Notes: generated by a model from the letters alone, not told the origin. Counted from the first letter of the stretch, positions 51,566 to 60,026 are shown. The stretch: DNA of 64,000 bases from Lachnospiraceae bacterium (GCA_016287765.1 JAEEWS010000012.1:1-64000), one strand, 5' to 3'. Numbers and translations are program-made.

Positions 51566-53254
51566 TTAAAGGTTTTTTCTAACGGTATTGACAAATTCCG
51601 AATTATTTCTTGTGTGTGCGCACATATTTATGAGTTTTTCGGTAGCATCCTCAGGATGAGCGCCGTTCAATGCTTTACGGATTATATTCATTGCATCCGC
51701 CTCATCGGCAGTAAGCAAAAGATCGTCTCTTCTCGTTCCCGACTTCTGAAGGTCGATGGCCGGGAAGATCCTTCTTTCCGAAAGGTTTCTGTCAAGTACC
51801 AGTTCCATATTACCGGTACCCTTAAATTCCTCAAATACCACATCATCCATTCTGCTTCCGGTATCCACAAGAGCGGTTGCAAGGATAGTAAGACTTCCGC
51901 CTTCTCTCATCTTTCTTGCCGCGCCGAAGAACTTCTTGGGCATATGAAGTGCGGCGGGATCGAGACCTCCGGAAAGTGTACGTCCGCTGGACTGACATGT
52001 AAGGTTATAAGCTCTTGCCAGTCTGGTAATGGAATCAAGGAGGATAACTACATCATTTCCGTATTCCACAAGACGTTTTGCACGATCGATGACCATTTCC
52101 GAAACTCTCTTATGGTTTTCGGGCAATTCATCAAAAGTGGAATAGATAACTTCCACCTTTTCACCGTGGATCGACTCCTTAATATCCGTCACTTCCTCGG
52201 GTCTTTCATCGATAAGAAGAATGATCAGGTTCATATCCGGATGATTCCTGGTAATGGAATTGGCGATCTCCTTAAGAAGTGTGGTTTTACCTGATTTTGG
52301 CTGGGAAACTATCATACCTCTCTGTCCCTTGCCGATGGGAGCTATCAGGTCAACCATTCTTGCGGCAACAGAACTGCCGTTTGTTTCAAGATGTATCCTC
52401 TCATAAGGAAATACCGGAGTCAGGTTTTCGAATTTCTTTCTCTTGAGCGTTTCTTCAATGGAGAAGCTGTTTACGCTCTTTATGTAGAGAAGGGCGGAAA
52501 ACTTTTCGGAAGCGGTTTTGATCTTGGTGTTTCCGCAGATGATATCTCCGGATCTCAAGGCATATCTTTTGATCTGGGCCGGTGATACATAGACATCATT
52601 TTCTCCGGGGAGATAATTATCGCAGCGGATAAATCCGAAACCGTCGGGCATGATCTCAAGAATGCCGTTTTTCTCAACACCGCTGTCAAGTTCAGACTGC
52701 TGTTCGGGTGTCAGGAAACTGCCCATATCGTACTGTATATTCTGTTCACGCTGCAGGGGACGTTCCTGGATACTTCTTCTGTCCTGATCCGCAGGCCTTT
52801 CAAACATTGTCCTCTTTTCCTGCTCTGCAGGGCGTTCCGACATAGTCCTCTTTTCCTGCTCCGCAGGATGTTCAAGCATCACCCTCTTTTCCTGCTCTGC
52901 AGGGCGTTCAAGCATTACTCTCCTCTGCAAAGGCTGTCCTCTGTCCGCCATATTCCTGTTTCTGTCATATCCTGTTCTGGGCTTGTCTCCCATGGGACGT
53001 CTCAGATATTCCTTTTCGGTTTTTACAGGGCTTTTTTCTTCTCTTGCCTCTTCCTTATTAGCTTTAACAGGCTCTTTCTTTTCTTCCCTTTTTATTTCTT
53101 TTGGGGTGTTTTCGCTTGCTTCCCTGGCTTTTTCCTTGTCAAGGCCGGTAAGATACTCACAAAGGGTCTCTTTTCTCATTAAAGAAATGCCCTTTATATT
53201 TCTTTCCTTTGCATAAGCCTTAAGTTCGGCAAGTGACATTTTTTCATAATCCAT
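51566..53254 (-). CDS. rho: Transcription termination factor Rho with disordered repeat insert
   Basis: Rho is an RNA-dependent ATPase helicase that ends transcription. The 562 residues comprise Rho_N (1-40), a long charged, disordered insert (about 41-175), the cold-shock RNA-binding domain (about 195-265) and the ATPase core with [14 protein letters not shown] (Walker A), [14 protein letters not shown] (Walker B) and [20 protein letters not shown]. The insert contains five in-frame 12-residue repeats of the type [12 protein letters not shown] (112-171). Inserts of this kind occur in other Firmicutes and Bacteroidetes Rho. ATG at 53254 is chosen over the GTG just before it from SD AAGGAG spacing. 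Confidence 0.96.
   Translation of the reverse strand: MDYEKMSLAELKAYAKERNIKGISLMRKETLCEYLTGLDKEKAREASENTPKEIKREEKKEPVKANKEEAREEKSPVKTEKEYLRRPMGDKPRTGYDRNRNMADRGQPLQRRVMLERPAEQEKRVMLEHPAEQEKRTMSERPAEQEKRTMFERPADQDRRSIQERPLQREQNIQYDMGSFLTPEQQSELDSGVEKNGILEIMPDGFGFIRCDNYLPGENDVYVSPAQIKRYALRSGDIICGNTKIKTASEKFSALLYIKSVNSFSIEETLKRKKFENLTPVFPYERIHLETNGSSVAARMVDLIAPIGKGQRGMIVSQPKSGKTTLLKEIANSITRNHPDMNLIILLIDERPEEVTDIKESIHGEKVEVIYSTFDELPENHKRVSEMVIDRAKRLVEYGNDVVILLDSITRLARAYNLTCQSSGRTLSGGLDPAALHMPKKFFGAARKMREGGSLTILATALVDTGSRMDDVVFEEFKGTGNMELVLDRNLSERRIFPAIDLQKSGTRRDDLLLTADEADAMNIIRKALNGAHPEDATEKLINMCAHTRNNSEFVNTVRKNL
52742..52921 (-). repeat. Five in-frame 36-bp repeats within rho
   Basis: Five 36-bp units encode [48 protein letters not shown] and [12 protein letters not shown]. 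The first three are near-identical in DNA as well, the last two have diverged, so copies were added by recent duplication. Length should vary between strains. Confidence 0.9.
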
Positions 53255-53331
53255 CACAAGTCTCCTTCTTTATATTGATATTAATGCTTAAAACAAATGT
53301 GTGTGGGGTAATTAAGATTAATTAAGAAAAC

Positions 53332-53356
53332 AGGGCGGCGGTAGAAATGCCGCCCT
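53332..53356 (-). terminator. Terminator after trigger-factor-like gene
   Basis: AGGGCGGC (53332-53339) pairs perfectly with GCCGCCCT (53349-53356) and the minus strand continues GTTTTCTTAATT. It lies 21 bp after the 53378 stop and before rho. Confidence 0.8.
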
Positions 53357-53377
53357 TAAATCTGTTCAAAAAAAAGT

Positions 53378-54427
53378 TTAAAAGATCTTTGCGTTATCGA
53401 TCAGGAACTCGATGGTAAGATCCATAAGAACCGCTTCCTTGACCTTGTTTTCACCTACATTGGTGATCAACTCGTCAACAGATGAGTATCCGTACTGTTC
53501 AGCGTAATCAGTGCCTCTTTCCTTCATAACCTCATCGGTAACTTCAATATTCTCTTTGTTTGCGATCTCTTTTATAATGTACTGATAAGCTACATTTTGA
53601 GTAGCCCCTTCAAGGCAATAATCATGAAGTGCTTCATAGCTTTCAAATCCAAGACTGTATTGAAGCATAGTCAATTCATCCGCTCCATACATCTGCGCAT
53701 ACTGCTGTACGCTTTGAACCGCATAACTGTAAACAGATTCACAATATTCATTGATCTCATCTTCGGGAAGATCTTCTGTTTTACAGTTCTCGGATAAGTG
53801 GGTTCCAAGCTGCTCGGTGTAACTCTCATAGTTCAGATCATGAGATACGGCGTCATTAAACGCCTGCACCGTCTCATATTTAAGAAGCTTTTTAACATTC
53901 TCGTCATTAAGCTCCAGCAGATTCTTTCTTGTGATCTTCTTCACAGTAACATCAAAAACAACTGCCGCACCGTTAAGCTCTTCATTGCCGTAATCCTCGG
54001 GGAACGTAAGATCAAGTGCCTTTGTTTCACCCTTTTTCATTCCGATTATTCCGTCCTCAAATCCGGGAATGAAGTAATTCGATCCGATCACCAGAGCAGT
54101 TCCTTCTTCGCTTTGGTCTGTTCCGCCTGCAAAAGCAACTCCGTCTTTCTTTCCCACATAATTGATATATGCGGTATCACCGGATTCAACCGGTCCTTCG
54201 ATCTCTATATTCTCATAGAAATACTGAGCCACATAGGAATCGATCTTTTTTTGGATCTCCTCATCGCTTACGCTCTTAAGGGCGATCCCTTTATACTCGC
54301 AGAGTGTTATCTTGGGTTCGGATTTTTTACCTTGTGCTTTTTCGGATGAAGAACCACCTTTTCCGCATGCAGCAAGGCTTGCCGTCATTGATAAGATAAG
54401 TGCAACGGCTAAAAATTTCTTTTTCAT
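53378..54427 (-). CDS. Trigger-factor-like FKBP peptidyl-prolyl isomerase lipoprotein
   Basis: The 349-residue product has a lipoprotein signal (SLAAC, C21) and then the domains of trigger factor without its ribosome-binding part: an FKBP-type PPIase domain (about 80-165, VESGDTAYINYVGKKDGVAF, IPGFEDGIIGMKKGETKALD) and a helical chaperone domain (about 170-349) containing a repeated DELTMLQYSLGFESYEAL/SSVDELI type of helix. It should act as a folding helper at the outer face of the membrane. SD AGGAAGGAAA is 13 bases from ATG, slightly far. It is monocistronic. Confidence 0.88.
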   Translation of the reverse strand: MKKKFLAVALILSMTASLAACGKGGSSSEKAQGKKSEPKITLCEYKGIALKSVSDEEIQKKIDSYVAQYFYENIEIEGPVESGDTAYINYVGKKDGVAFAGGTDQSEEGTALVIGSNYFIPGFEDGIIGMKKGETKALDLTFPEDYGNEELNGAAVVFDVTVKKITRKNLLELNDENVKKLLKYETVQAFNDAVSHDLNYESYTEQLGTHLSENCKTEDLPEDEINEYCESVYSYAVQSVQQYAQMYGADELTMLQYSLGFESYEALHDYCLEGATQNVAYQYIIKEIANKENIEVTDEVMKERGTDYAEQYGYSSVDELITNVGENKVKEAVLMDLTIEFLIDNAKIF

Positions 54428-54545
54428 AAAAAAACAATTTCCTTCCTCTGTATCTTCACATCTTTTCCCTGGGCAAAAGAATTTTACCGAACGGGATTAA
54501 TGAAAATGTGACTTGCAGAATTGTAACACATATCCGTCGGAAAAT

Positions 54546-54569
54546 AAAGTCCTTTTTCTTTGGGACTTT
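54546..54569 (-). terminator. Terminator after CapA gene
   Basis: AAAGTCC (54546-54552) pairs with GGACTTT (54563-54569), loop ten bases, and the minus strand continues TATTTTCC. It lies 24 bp after the CapA stop and is modest in strength. Confidence 0.6.
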
Positions 54570-54592
54570 TTCTTTTCGGATCATACCTTGCT

Positions 54593-55756
54593 TTATATCT
54601 GGTCCAGAATGTATTTTTTAACCTTTTCCAGACTGCTTTCTTTCCATTTACCTTCTTCCGCTTTTTCCGCAAGAGGACATATTATCCTTAGATCAAGAGC
54701 TTCTCCTTCCACTCTTCCGCTTCGCTTCGGATCCATGAAATTTTCTTTCCATTTGGCTTCGTCCGCATTTTTGTATTCCAGGGGTTTTAGATATATTTCT
54801 CTTCTCTTTGTGGCGGAAAGGAACATTTTTGCTGCCAAAGGAGCAAGGAGTTCATAATCTTTTTCATTTACCTCTTCAAAGATATCCGGCAAAGCAGCTT
54901 CTTCGATATGCTCCGTGTTTCTGTTGATAACCAGCCCCTTTGCAGTGGCCTCACAATCTTCTTCCGTAAAGTCAAGTCTTAAAAGTATCCCTTTTTCCGT
55001 ATTAAACTGAGCCCTTTGGTAATCCGTATCAAAAATAAAATTACCCAGGGAGTAAAAGATCATCTTATCTCCCGCTTTTTCGTAATTCATGGGAACATGG
55101 GGATGATGTCCCACCACAATGTCAGCCCCCATTTTAAGAAACTCCAGATATCTGTCCCTGGTATAGGGTGAAGGAAGTGAAGTGAATTCTTCTCCGCCGT
55201 GGGATACGATGATGCACCAACGACAGTTTTTTTTGATCTCCTCTATATTCTTCCTTATTATATCCGTTTCATTCCAGTTGAGGCAACCGGCCTTATCTTC
55301 CCCTGCGGGTTTACAGCCTCTTCGGTATCCTACCGAGAATATGCCTATACCTCCTGCACCGCTTAATATCACAGGCCTCGCGGCTTCTTTAATGTTAAGC
55401 CCCGCTCCCAGGGGGACAGCACCGGCTTTTTCAACCTCCTCAAGAGTGGCTCTCACCCCTTCTTCCCCTGCATCCATAATGTGATTATTACAGAGATTCC
55501 ATATGTCTGCACGGATATTCTTTAATACCTTAACAGCTCCCGGATCCATGGTGTGTACCAGTTGAGCCGTGCCTTCCCTTGCTTCTTCCGTTTTGGGTGC
55601 CACAAGAGGCCCCTCCACATTGGGTATCACATGATCCGCCTCTTTAAAAAATTTCAGGATCCCCTCTGAAAGAAGTTCTTCGTCTTCCCATTTCCCTTTC
55701 ATATAACGGTCAAAACCTATATCCCCGGTAAAGACCAGCGAAACCTTTTCCTTCAT
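54593..55756 (-). CDS. CapA-family metallophosphatase-like protein
   Basis: CapA proteins relate to poly-gamma-glutamate capsule synthesis; many stand-alone homologues have unknown roles. The 387 residues have SLVFTGDIGFDRYMKG with the metal-binding Asp, PNVEGPLV with the conserved Asn-x-Glu, LCNNHIMDAGEEGV with the Asn-His pair, SHGGEEFTSLPSPYTRD and VVGHHPHVPMNYEKAG. No signal peptide is visible, which is odd for a surface enzyme. It is followed upstream by the ZIP gene (20-bp gap), and no other capsule gene is nearby. SD GGAGAAG precedes the ATG. Confidence 0.88.
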   Translation of the reverse strand: MKEKVSLVFTGDIGFDRYMKGKWEDEELLSEGILKFFKEADHVIPNVEGPLVAPKTEEAREGTAQLVHTMDPGAVKVLKNIRADIWNLCNNHIMDAGEEGVRATLEEVEKAGAVPLGAGLNIKEAARPVILSGAGGIGIFSVGYRRGCKPAGEDKAGCLNWNETDIIRKNIEEIKKNCRWCIIVSHGGEEFTSLPSPYTRDRYLEFLKMGADIVVGHHPHVPMNYEKAGDKMIFYSLGNFIFDTDYQRAQFNTEKGILLRLDFTEEDCEATAKGLVINRNTEHIEEAALPDIFEEVNEKDYELLAPLAAKMFLSATKRREIYLKPLEYKNADEAKWKENFMDPKRSGRVEGEALDLRIICPLAEKAEEGKWKESSLEKVKKYILDQI

Positions 55757-55776
55757 ATCTTCTCCGTATAGTTTTA

Positions 55777-56580
55777 TCAGCCCAGTGCCACATCAAGGAT
55801 CATCATAAGAATGAAACCTATTCCGAAGCCCACAGTGCCGTGATTGGTGTGATTGTCTCCGTCTCCCGCAGCTTCGGGGATCAGTTCCTCCACAACCACA
55901 TAAAGCATTGCTCCTGCCGCAAAGGAAAGAAGATAAGGGAGCATGTGGGAGATAAATCCGGTGAGCAGAATGGTAATAAATGCCATAACCGGTTCCACAG
56001 CTCCGGACAAAGTTCCGAGAAGAAAAGCCTTGCCCTTTTTCTCTCCTTCACTTGCCAAAGGCATGGAGATAACCGCTCCTTCCGGGAAATTCTGAATGGC
56101 AATACCTATTGCCAGCGCAAGGGCGCTTGCCATGGTAATACCTTCTTCTCCCTTAAGCGCTCCGGCAAAAACCACGCCGGGTGCCATACCTTCAGGGATG
56201 TTATGAAGTGTTACGGCAAGGCAGAGCATTATCGATCTGCTTATGGCCTTCTTCTTACCGAGAACCCCCTCCGGTTTATCCGATGTAAGATGAAGGTGGG
56301 GGATCAAATGATCAAGAAACAGGAGGAAAAGCATACCTGCCGCCGTACCCACCGCTGCAGGCATAAATGCCAGCTTTCCCATATCATCGCTCGCCTCAAT
56401 GGCAGGTATCAGCAACGACCATACGGAAGCCGCCACCATAACTCCCGAAGCAAAGCCGAGAAGGCTCTTCTGCAGGCTCTCTTTCATCTGCCCGCGCAGA
56501 AAAAACACACAGGCAGAGCCCGCCATTGTACCTATAAAAGGGATCATAAGCCCTATAAATGTTTGTAATATCTTTTCCAT
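55777..56580 (-). CDS. ZIP-family metal ion transporter
   Basis: ZIP proteins carry zinc, iron or other divalent ions into the cytosol. The 267-residue protein has eight predicted membrane helices, a His-rich cytosolic loop (HLIPHLHLTSD) and the two binuclear metal motifs TLHNIPEGMAPG and AIGIAIQNFPEGAVI. ATG at 56580 is chosen because GGAGG lies five bases ahead; an in-frame start 41 codons upstream would add a Cys-rich stretch with no membrane logic. It starts the unit ZIP-CapA. Transport of iron would fit the feo locus downstream, but specificity is unknown. Confidence 0.93.
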   Translation of the reverse strand: MEKILQTFIGLMIPFIGTMAGSACVFFLRGQMKESLQKSLLGFASGVMVAASVWSLLIPAIEASDDMGKLAFMPAAVGTAAGMLFLLFLDHLIPHLHLTSDKPEGVLGKKKAISRSIMLCLAVTLHNIPEGMAPGVVFAGALKGEEGITMASALALAIGIAIQNFPEGAVISMPLASEGEKKGKAFLLGTLSGAVEPVMAFITILLTGFISHMLPYLLSFAAGAMLYVVVEELIPEAAGDGDNHTNHGTVGFGIGFILMMILDVALG

Positions 56581-56737
56581 ATCAGCCTCCTTAAAGACAG
56601 GACAATAAATCCCATCCGTATTCAGACAAAGACAGATTAAACAATTTTTCCTGTTTTGTAAAGCCCCTATCCCCATACCTGTTGCTCCGCAAACTGATCT
56701 CATAAATATTTAAGGGCTGATCTTATTGCATAAAAAA

Positions 56738-56759
56738 ACCCGTAAATCTCTTTACGGGT
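56738..56759 (-). terminator. Terminator after small membrane-protein gene
   Basis: ACCCGTAAA (56738-56746) pairs perfectly with TTTACGGGT (56751-56759), loop four bases, then seven T on the minus strand. It lies 8 bp after the stop at 56767. Confidence 0.9.
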
Positions 56760-56766
56760 CCGGTTT

Positions 56767-56871
56767 TTAATCATCCTTCTTATTGGAAACCAATGCAACG
56801 ATAACGATGGCTATCGCCACCAATAAGATTATGCCTATTACACCGACAAGTAATAATGAAATCACGCTCAT
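56767..56871 (-). CDS. 34-residue single-pass membrane protein
   Basis: A previously unlisted small frame: MSVISLLLVGVIGIILLV at the start, then more Ala/Ile/Val and a basic-acidic tail ending SNKKDD. Residues 3-28 form one hydrophobic helix, and the charged tail should face the cytosol. A perfect ribosome site (GGGGGAGG) lies 5 bases before the ATG, and a strong terminator follows 8 bp after the stop, so this is a complete gene. It sits between ZIP and mnmA, with its own transcript or from mnmA read-through. No family is recognised by eye. Small proteins of this form often regulate a transporter or enzyme. Confidence 0.75.
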   Translation of the reverse strand: MSVISLLLVGVIGIILLVAIAIVIVALVSNKKDD

Positions 56872-56946
56872 TTCCTCCCCCTTACTTTGCATGAGTTTTC
56901 AGGTTACCTTAAAATTTTACATTATAAAGCTTTAAATATCAAGCTT

Positions 56947-58029
56947 TTATGCCTTTATCACTCCTCCGCCCACGATCCAGTCATCCTTATATAATACCGC
57001 CGACTGTCCGGGCGTAGCAGCCCTTACCGGGCTTTCAAATATCAGTTTTATCTCATTATCCGAAACATATTTTACCCGGCAGGGAACATTCTGCTGGGAA
57101 TATCTTATCTTTCCGGTATAAAAAACAGCCTCATCAAAATGCTCTTCACCCATGTAGCTGAGATCAGTCACTTCTACTTCTGTTGTAAAAAGGTCATCGT
57201 TATCTCCGAGGATCACGTCTCCCGTTTCCGTATCTATCCTGCATACATATGCTCTGCGCCCCAAGGCTATATCCAGGCCTTTTCTCTGTCCTATGGTATA
57301 TCTGGCGGTGCCTCCGTGAGGTCCCAGAATGTTGCCCTTAAGATCCTTAAAATAGCCCTCTTTTCCCAGACTTCCGGTCTTTTCTTTTATAAAACCCGCA
57401 TAGTCTCCGTCGTCGATAAAACATATGTCCTGACTGTCCTTTTTGTGAGCCACGGGAAGGCCTGCAGCTTCGGCCATTTTTCTGATCTCCGGCTTTTCGT
57501 ACAGTCCCACGGGCATAAGGGTGTGAGCCAGTTCCTCCTGAGTCAGCATATAGAGCACGTAGCTTTGATCCTTTTCTTTGCTTACCGCCTTTTGGATCGT
57601 GTATCTTCCGTTGGGCAGTTTAAGCACCCGTGCATAGTGACCGGTGGCAATGTGATCGGCTCCGATCTCCAGACATCTGTTAAGAAAAGCCTCCCATTTT
57701 ACATACCTGTTACAGATTATGCAGGGGTTGGGTGTAATGCCGTCAAGATAGGCGGAAGTAAACCTGTCTATGACCTTTTCCTTAAATATGTCCCTGAAAT
57801 TCATAACATAATAAGGTATTCCCAGGCATTCCGCAACTCTTCTGGCGTCGTCCACCGCAGAAAGACCGCAGCAGCCGCCCTCGTTTTCCGAAAATGCGGC
57901 ATTGGGCTGCCATATCTCCATGGTGGCTCCCATAACATCGTAGCCCTGTCCCTTTAACAGCCATGCGCAAACAGAGGAATCTACTCCTCCGGACATGCCC
58001 ACGACCACTTTTTTCTTTATGTCTGTCAT
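56947..58029 (-). CDS. mnmA: tRNA-specific 2-thiouridylase MnmA
   Basis: MnmA adds sulfur to U34 of tRNA for Lys, Glu and Gln. The 360-residue protein has the PP-loop VVVGMSGGVDSSVCAW, the catalytic Cys pair in TPNPCIICNRYVKW and KKDSQDICFIDDGDYAG, GTARYTIGQRKGL and AATPGQSAVLY at the end. ATG overlaps the cysE stop (ATGA), so the two are translated together. SD GGGAGAG lies in the cysE end. A serine acetyltransferase partner is sensible since sulfur transfer uses cysteine. Confidence 0.97.
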   Translation of the reverse strand: MTDIKKKVVVGMSGGVDSSVCAWLLKGQGYDVMGATMEIWQPNAAFSENEGGCCGLSAVDDARRVAECLGIPYYVMNFRDIFKEKVIDRFTSAYLDGITPNPCIICNRYVKWEAFLNRCLEIGADHIATGHYARVLKLPNGRYTIQKAVSKEKDQSYVLYMLTQEELAHTLMPVGLYEKPEIRKMAEAAGLPVAHKKDSQDICFIDDGDYAGFIKEKTGSLGKEGYFKDLKGNILGPHGGTARYTIGQRKGLDIALGRRAYVCRIDTETGDVILGDNDDLFTTEVEVTDLSYMGEEHFDEAVFYTGKIRYSQQNVPCRVKYVSDNEIKLIFESPVRAATPGQSAVLYKDDWIVGGGVIKA

Positions 58030-58937
58030 ACTTTTACGTCTCTCCCTCTGAAGGTAAGCTCGGGATTTTTCATGCTGACCTGAGTATTGGCGGGCACAGG
58101 CTCAGTGATAAAAGCGTTACCGCCTATGGTACAATTCTCGCCGATCACGGTCTCTCCGCCAAGAATAGAAGCGTTGGAATATATGGTAACATTGTCTTTG
58201 ATGGTGGGATGACGCTTTTTGCCTGCAAGAAGCTGTCCCTTTCTGGTGGAAAGAGCACCCAGAGTAACGCCCTGGTAGATCTTTACATTATTTCCTATTT
58301 CTGTGGTCTCACCGATAACCACGCCTGTTCCGTGATCGATGAAGAAATACTCGCCTATAACGGCTCCCGGGTTAATATCGATACCCGTTCTGGAATGGGC
58401 ATATTCCGTCATCATCCTGGGGATGAAGGGCACGTTTTTAAGGTACAGCTCATGGGCTATCCTGTATATAAAAATGGCATTGAAGCCGGGATAAGAGAAT
58501 ATGATGGCTTCTTTACTGCCGGATGCGGGATCCCCGTCGTAGGCAGCCTGTATGTCCGTAAGAAGAACTCTCTGGATCTCGGGAAACTTTTCGGCAAAAC
58601 CCAGACATATCTCTTCCGCTTCCTCAACAAGGGCCTCACATGCGGGCTCAGCTTCTGTACCGTATCTGAGTGCCACCAGCACCTGATTTTTAAGTTCCTC
58701 CACAATGGAGCTTACCATCTCGCCCGCAAAATATCTGGAGGAGACCTTGTCAAATTCACTCTGTCCGAAATACCCCGGGAACATGAGTCTTCTGATGGCC
58801 TTTATGATCTTAATGATCTTCTCCCTGTCGGGAAGATTGTTCTTTCCGAAGGGATTCAGCAGCTCATTCCTGTCATAATTGTCATTCATGCTCGCTGCCA
58901 CGCGATCAAGTATACTGTCCTTTTCTTTATTATCCAT
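58026..58937 (-). CDS. cysE: Serine O-acetyltransferase (EpsC type)
   Basis: The enzyme makes O-acetylserine for cysteine synthesis. In the 303-residue protein the N-terminal helical domain (about 1-155) is followed by a left-handed beta-helix with hexapeptide repeats (DINPGAVIGEYFFIDHGTGV, VVIGETTEIGNNVKIYQGVT, NVTIYSNASILGGETVIGEN) and TRKGQLLAGKKRHPTI. Catalytic His sits in DHGTGVVIGE. The longer N-terminal domain is typical of the EpsC branch. It is preceded by a good promoter (59020-59049), and it is translationally coupled to mnmA. SD AAAGGGG precedes the ATG. Confidence 0.94.
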   Translation of the reverse strand: MDNKEKDSILDRVAASMNDNYDRNELLNPFGKNNLPDREKIIKIIKAIRRLMFPGYFGQSEFDKVSSRYFAGEMVSSIVEELKNQVLVALRYGTEAEPACEALVEEAEEICLGFAEKFPEIQRVLLTDIQAAYDGDPASGSKEAIIFSYPGFNAIFIYRIAHELYLKNVPFIPRMMTEYAHSRTGIDINPGAVIGEYFFIDHGTGVVIGETTEIGNNVKIYQGVTLGALSTRKGQLLAGKKRHPTIKDNVTIYSNASILGGETVIGENCTIGGNAFITEPVPANTQVSMKNPELTFRGRDVKV

Positions 58938-59019
58938 TTTTACCCCTTTTCATACAGCCGGATCTTGTGCGGGAGCACATCTCCGACAGTGATAAAGATA
59001 ATCTCAACTGTTTCTTTTC

Positions 59020-59049
59020 ACTATATTCCATCCCCGGCTTTCTTGTCAA
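59020..59049 (-). promoter_or_regulatory. Sigma-A promoter of cysE-mnmA
   Basis: TTGACA (59044-59049, minus) and TATAGT (59020-59025) are spaced by 18 bp. The -35 box is perfect. The leader of about 80 bases has a GTGC/GCAC hairpin. It diverges from the dfx promoter about 50 bp away. Confidence 0.65.
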
Positions 59050-59093
59050 TGATTAAATTACTCTAAAGCCTTATTCCGAGCGCTCATCACATC

Positions 59094-59122
59094 TTGACAC
59101 CGAATCTTTTCTTCCATATAAT
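59094..59122 (+). promoter_or_regulatory. Consensus sigma-A promoter of dfx
   Basis: TTGACA (59094-59099), 17 bp, then TATAAT (59117-59122). Both boxes are perfect, with ideal spacing. The dfx start is 52 bp downstream. AGCCG-ATA-CGGCT (59140-59152), a 13-base palindrome in the leader, could be an operator. Confidence 0.85.
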
Positions 59123-59139
59123 CAGCTTACAACTATATT

Positions 59140-59152
59140 AGCCGATACGGCT
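59140..59152. promoter_or_regulatory. Palindrome in dfx leader
   Basis: AGCCG-ATA-CGGCT is perfectly palindromic outside the central three bases and lies 18 bp after the dfx -10 box, near the expected start of transcription. It could be a repressor site for the superoxide-reductase gene. It does not match the sites found before feoA. Confidence 0.4.
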
Positions 59153-59174
59153 GCAACCAACAAGGAGGTAATAC

Positions 59175-59549
59175 ATGGAGCTTAAATTCTATCGTTGTCC
59201 CGTTTGCGGACAGATCGTTGCGATCGTTAAAGAGACAGGCAGTCCTTTGATCTGCTGCGGCCGGGAAATGCAGGAGATCAAGGCGGGAGTATCCGACGGT
59301 GCCGCAGAAAAGCACGTACCCGTTTATGAAGTAAAGGATAATATCGTAACCGTTAAGGTAGGTTCCGTTGACCATCCCATGCTCCCCGAGCATTACATTG
59401 AGTGGATCGCCATCCGGACAAAAAATGGCAACCAGAGAAAGGCTCTTAAGCCCGGAGAAGCTCCCAAAGCATCCTTTGCTATCCTTGAAGGTGATGAGGT
59501 AGTTGCCGTATATGCTTACTGCAATCTCCATTCTCTTTGGAAGGCATGA
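59175..59549 (+). CDS. dfx: Desulfoferrodoxin / superoxide reductase
   Basis: The enzyme reduces superoxide to peroxide without oxygen release, a typical defence in anaerobes. The 124-residue protein has an N-terminal FeCys4 site (C8, C11, C27, C28) and a C-terminal active-site domain with EKHVPV (H47), HPMLPEHYIEWI (H67, H73), and CNLHSLW (C116, H119), the catalytic Fe ligands. SD AAGGAGG precedes the ATG. A strong promoter and terminator bound it as a single gene. It lies next to feo. Confidence 0.96.
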   Translation: MELKFYRCPVCGQIVAIVKETGSPLICCGREMQEIKAGVSDGAAEKHVPVYEVKDNIVTVKVGSVDHPMLPEHYIEWIAIRTKNGNQRKALKPGEAPKASFAILEGDEVVAVYAYCNLHSLWKA

Positions 59550-59597
59550 AACCTGTTTTAAGAGAATAATTCATTAAAATTTAATTTTTGTAATCCA

Positions 59598-59630
59598 AAC
59601 GGCACAAGTGTTTCAGGCACTTGTGCCGTT
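59598..59630 (+). terminator. Terminator after dfx
   Basis: AACGGCACAAGTG (59598-59610) pairs perfectly with CACTTGTGCCGTT (59618-59630) over 13 bp, loop seven bases, followed by TTCTTTCCTT. It lies 48 bp after the dfx stop and 28 bp before the feo promoter. Confidence 0.9.
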
Positions 59631-59658
59631 TTCTTTCCTTATTCAGGTAAAATTTTTC

Positions 59659-59687
59659 TTGACACTCCCGTTAGCACGTGCTAACAT
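59659..59687 (+). promoter_or_regulatory. Promoter of the feo operon
   Basis: TTGACA (59659-59664) and TAACAT (59682-59687) are spaced by 17 bp. The spacer and -10 box are covered by a palindrome (59670-59685). The first feoA starts 75 bp downstream. Confidence 0.75.
59670..59685. promoter_or_regulatory. Operator 1: GTTAG-N6-CTAAC palindrome
   Basis: GTTAGCACGTGCTAAC is a perfect 16-bp palindrome that spans the -10 spacer of the feo promoter, so a bound protein would block RNA polymerase. The TTAG...CTAA frame is similar to DtxR/IdeR-type iron-repressor sites. The regulator gene is not in the window. Confidence 0.7.
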
Positions 59688-59697
59688 ACTTCGCGGA

Positions 59698-59713
59698 GTT
59701 AGTCAGCCCTAAC
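59698..59713. promoter_or_regulatory. Operator 2: second GTTAG-N6-CTAAC palindrome
   Basis: GTTAGTCAGCCCTAAC has the same GTTAG-N6-CTAAC frame as operator 1, with centres 28 bp apart, close to three helical turns. With flanking A and T the arms match over six bases each. It lies in the 5' leader, downstream of the -10 box. Confidence 0.65.
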
Positions 59714-59761
59714 TAATCGTGCCCCGGTAAATGTCGGGATTAAATAATGAAAGGAAGATGA

Positions 59762-59977
59762 ATGATGCCACTCAGTTTATTGGAAGCAGGACAGGAAGGA
59801 ACTGTCTGCAAAGTCGGCGGATCACCTGAACTCAAGGCTCATCTGGCCGATCTTGGTTTCGTTTCTCACGCAAAGCTCTCTGTCATACAAAGTCATGACG
59901 GTAATCTTATAATAAATCTCAAGGATTCCAGACTTGCCCTGACGAGAGAAATGGCTTCGAAGATCATGGTTTATTGA
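59762..59977 (+). CDS. feoA: FeoA-family protein, first copy
   Basis: FeoA is a small SH3-fold cytosolic partner of the ferrous iron transporter FeoB. The 71-residue product begins MMPLSLLEAGQEGTVCKVGG and contains ELKAHLADLGF and ALTREMASKIMV, the family pattern. SD AAGGA lies six bases before the ATG. It is first in the unit feoA-feoA-feoB under a metal-type operator pair. It differs clearly from the second copy. Confidence 0.93.
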   Translation: MMPLSLLEAGQEGTVCKVGGSPELKAHLADLGFVSHAKLSVIQSHDGNLIINLKDSRLALTREMASKIMVY

Positions 59978-60026
59978 TGTTCAAAGTCAAATGCAGCTAT
60001 ACAATATTTTAAGGAGGAAATCTATT

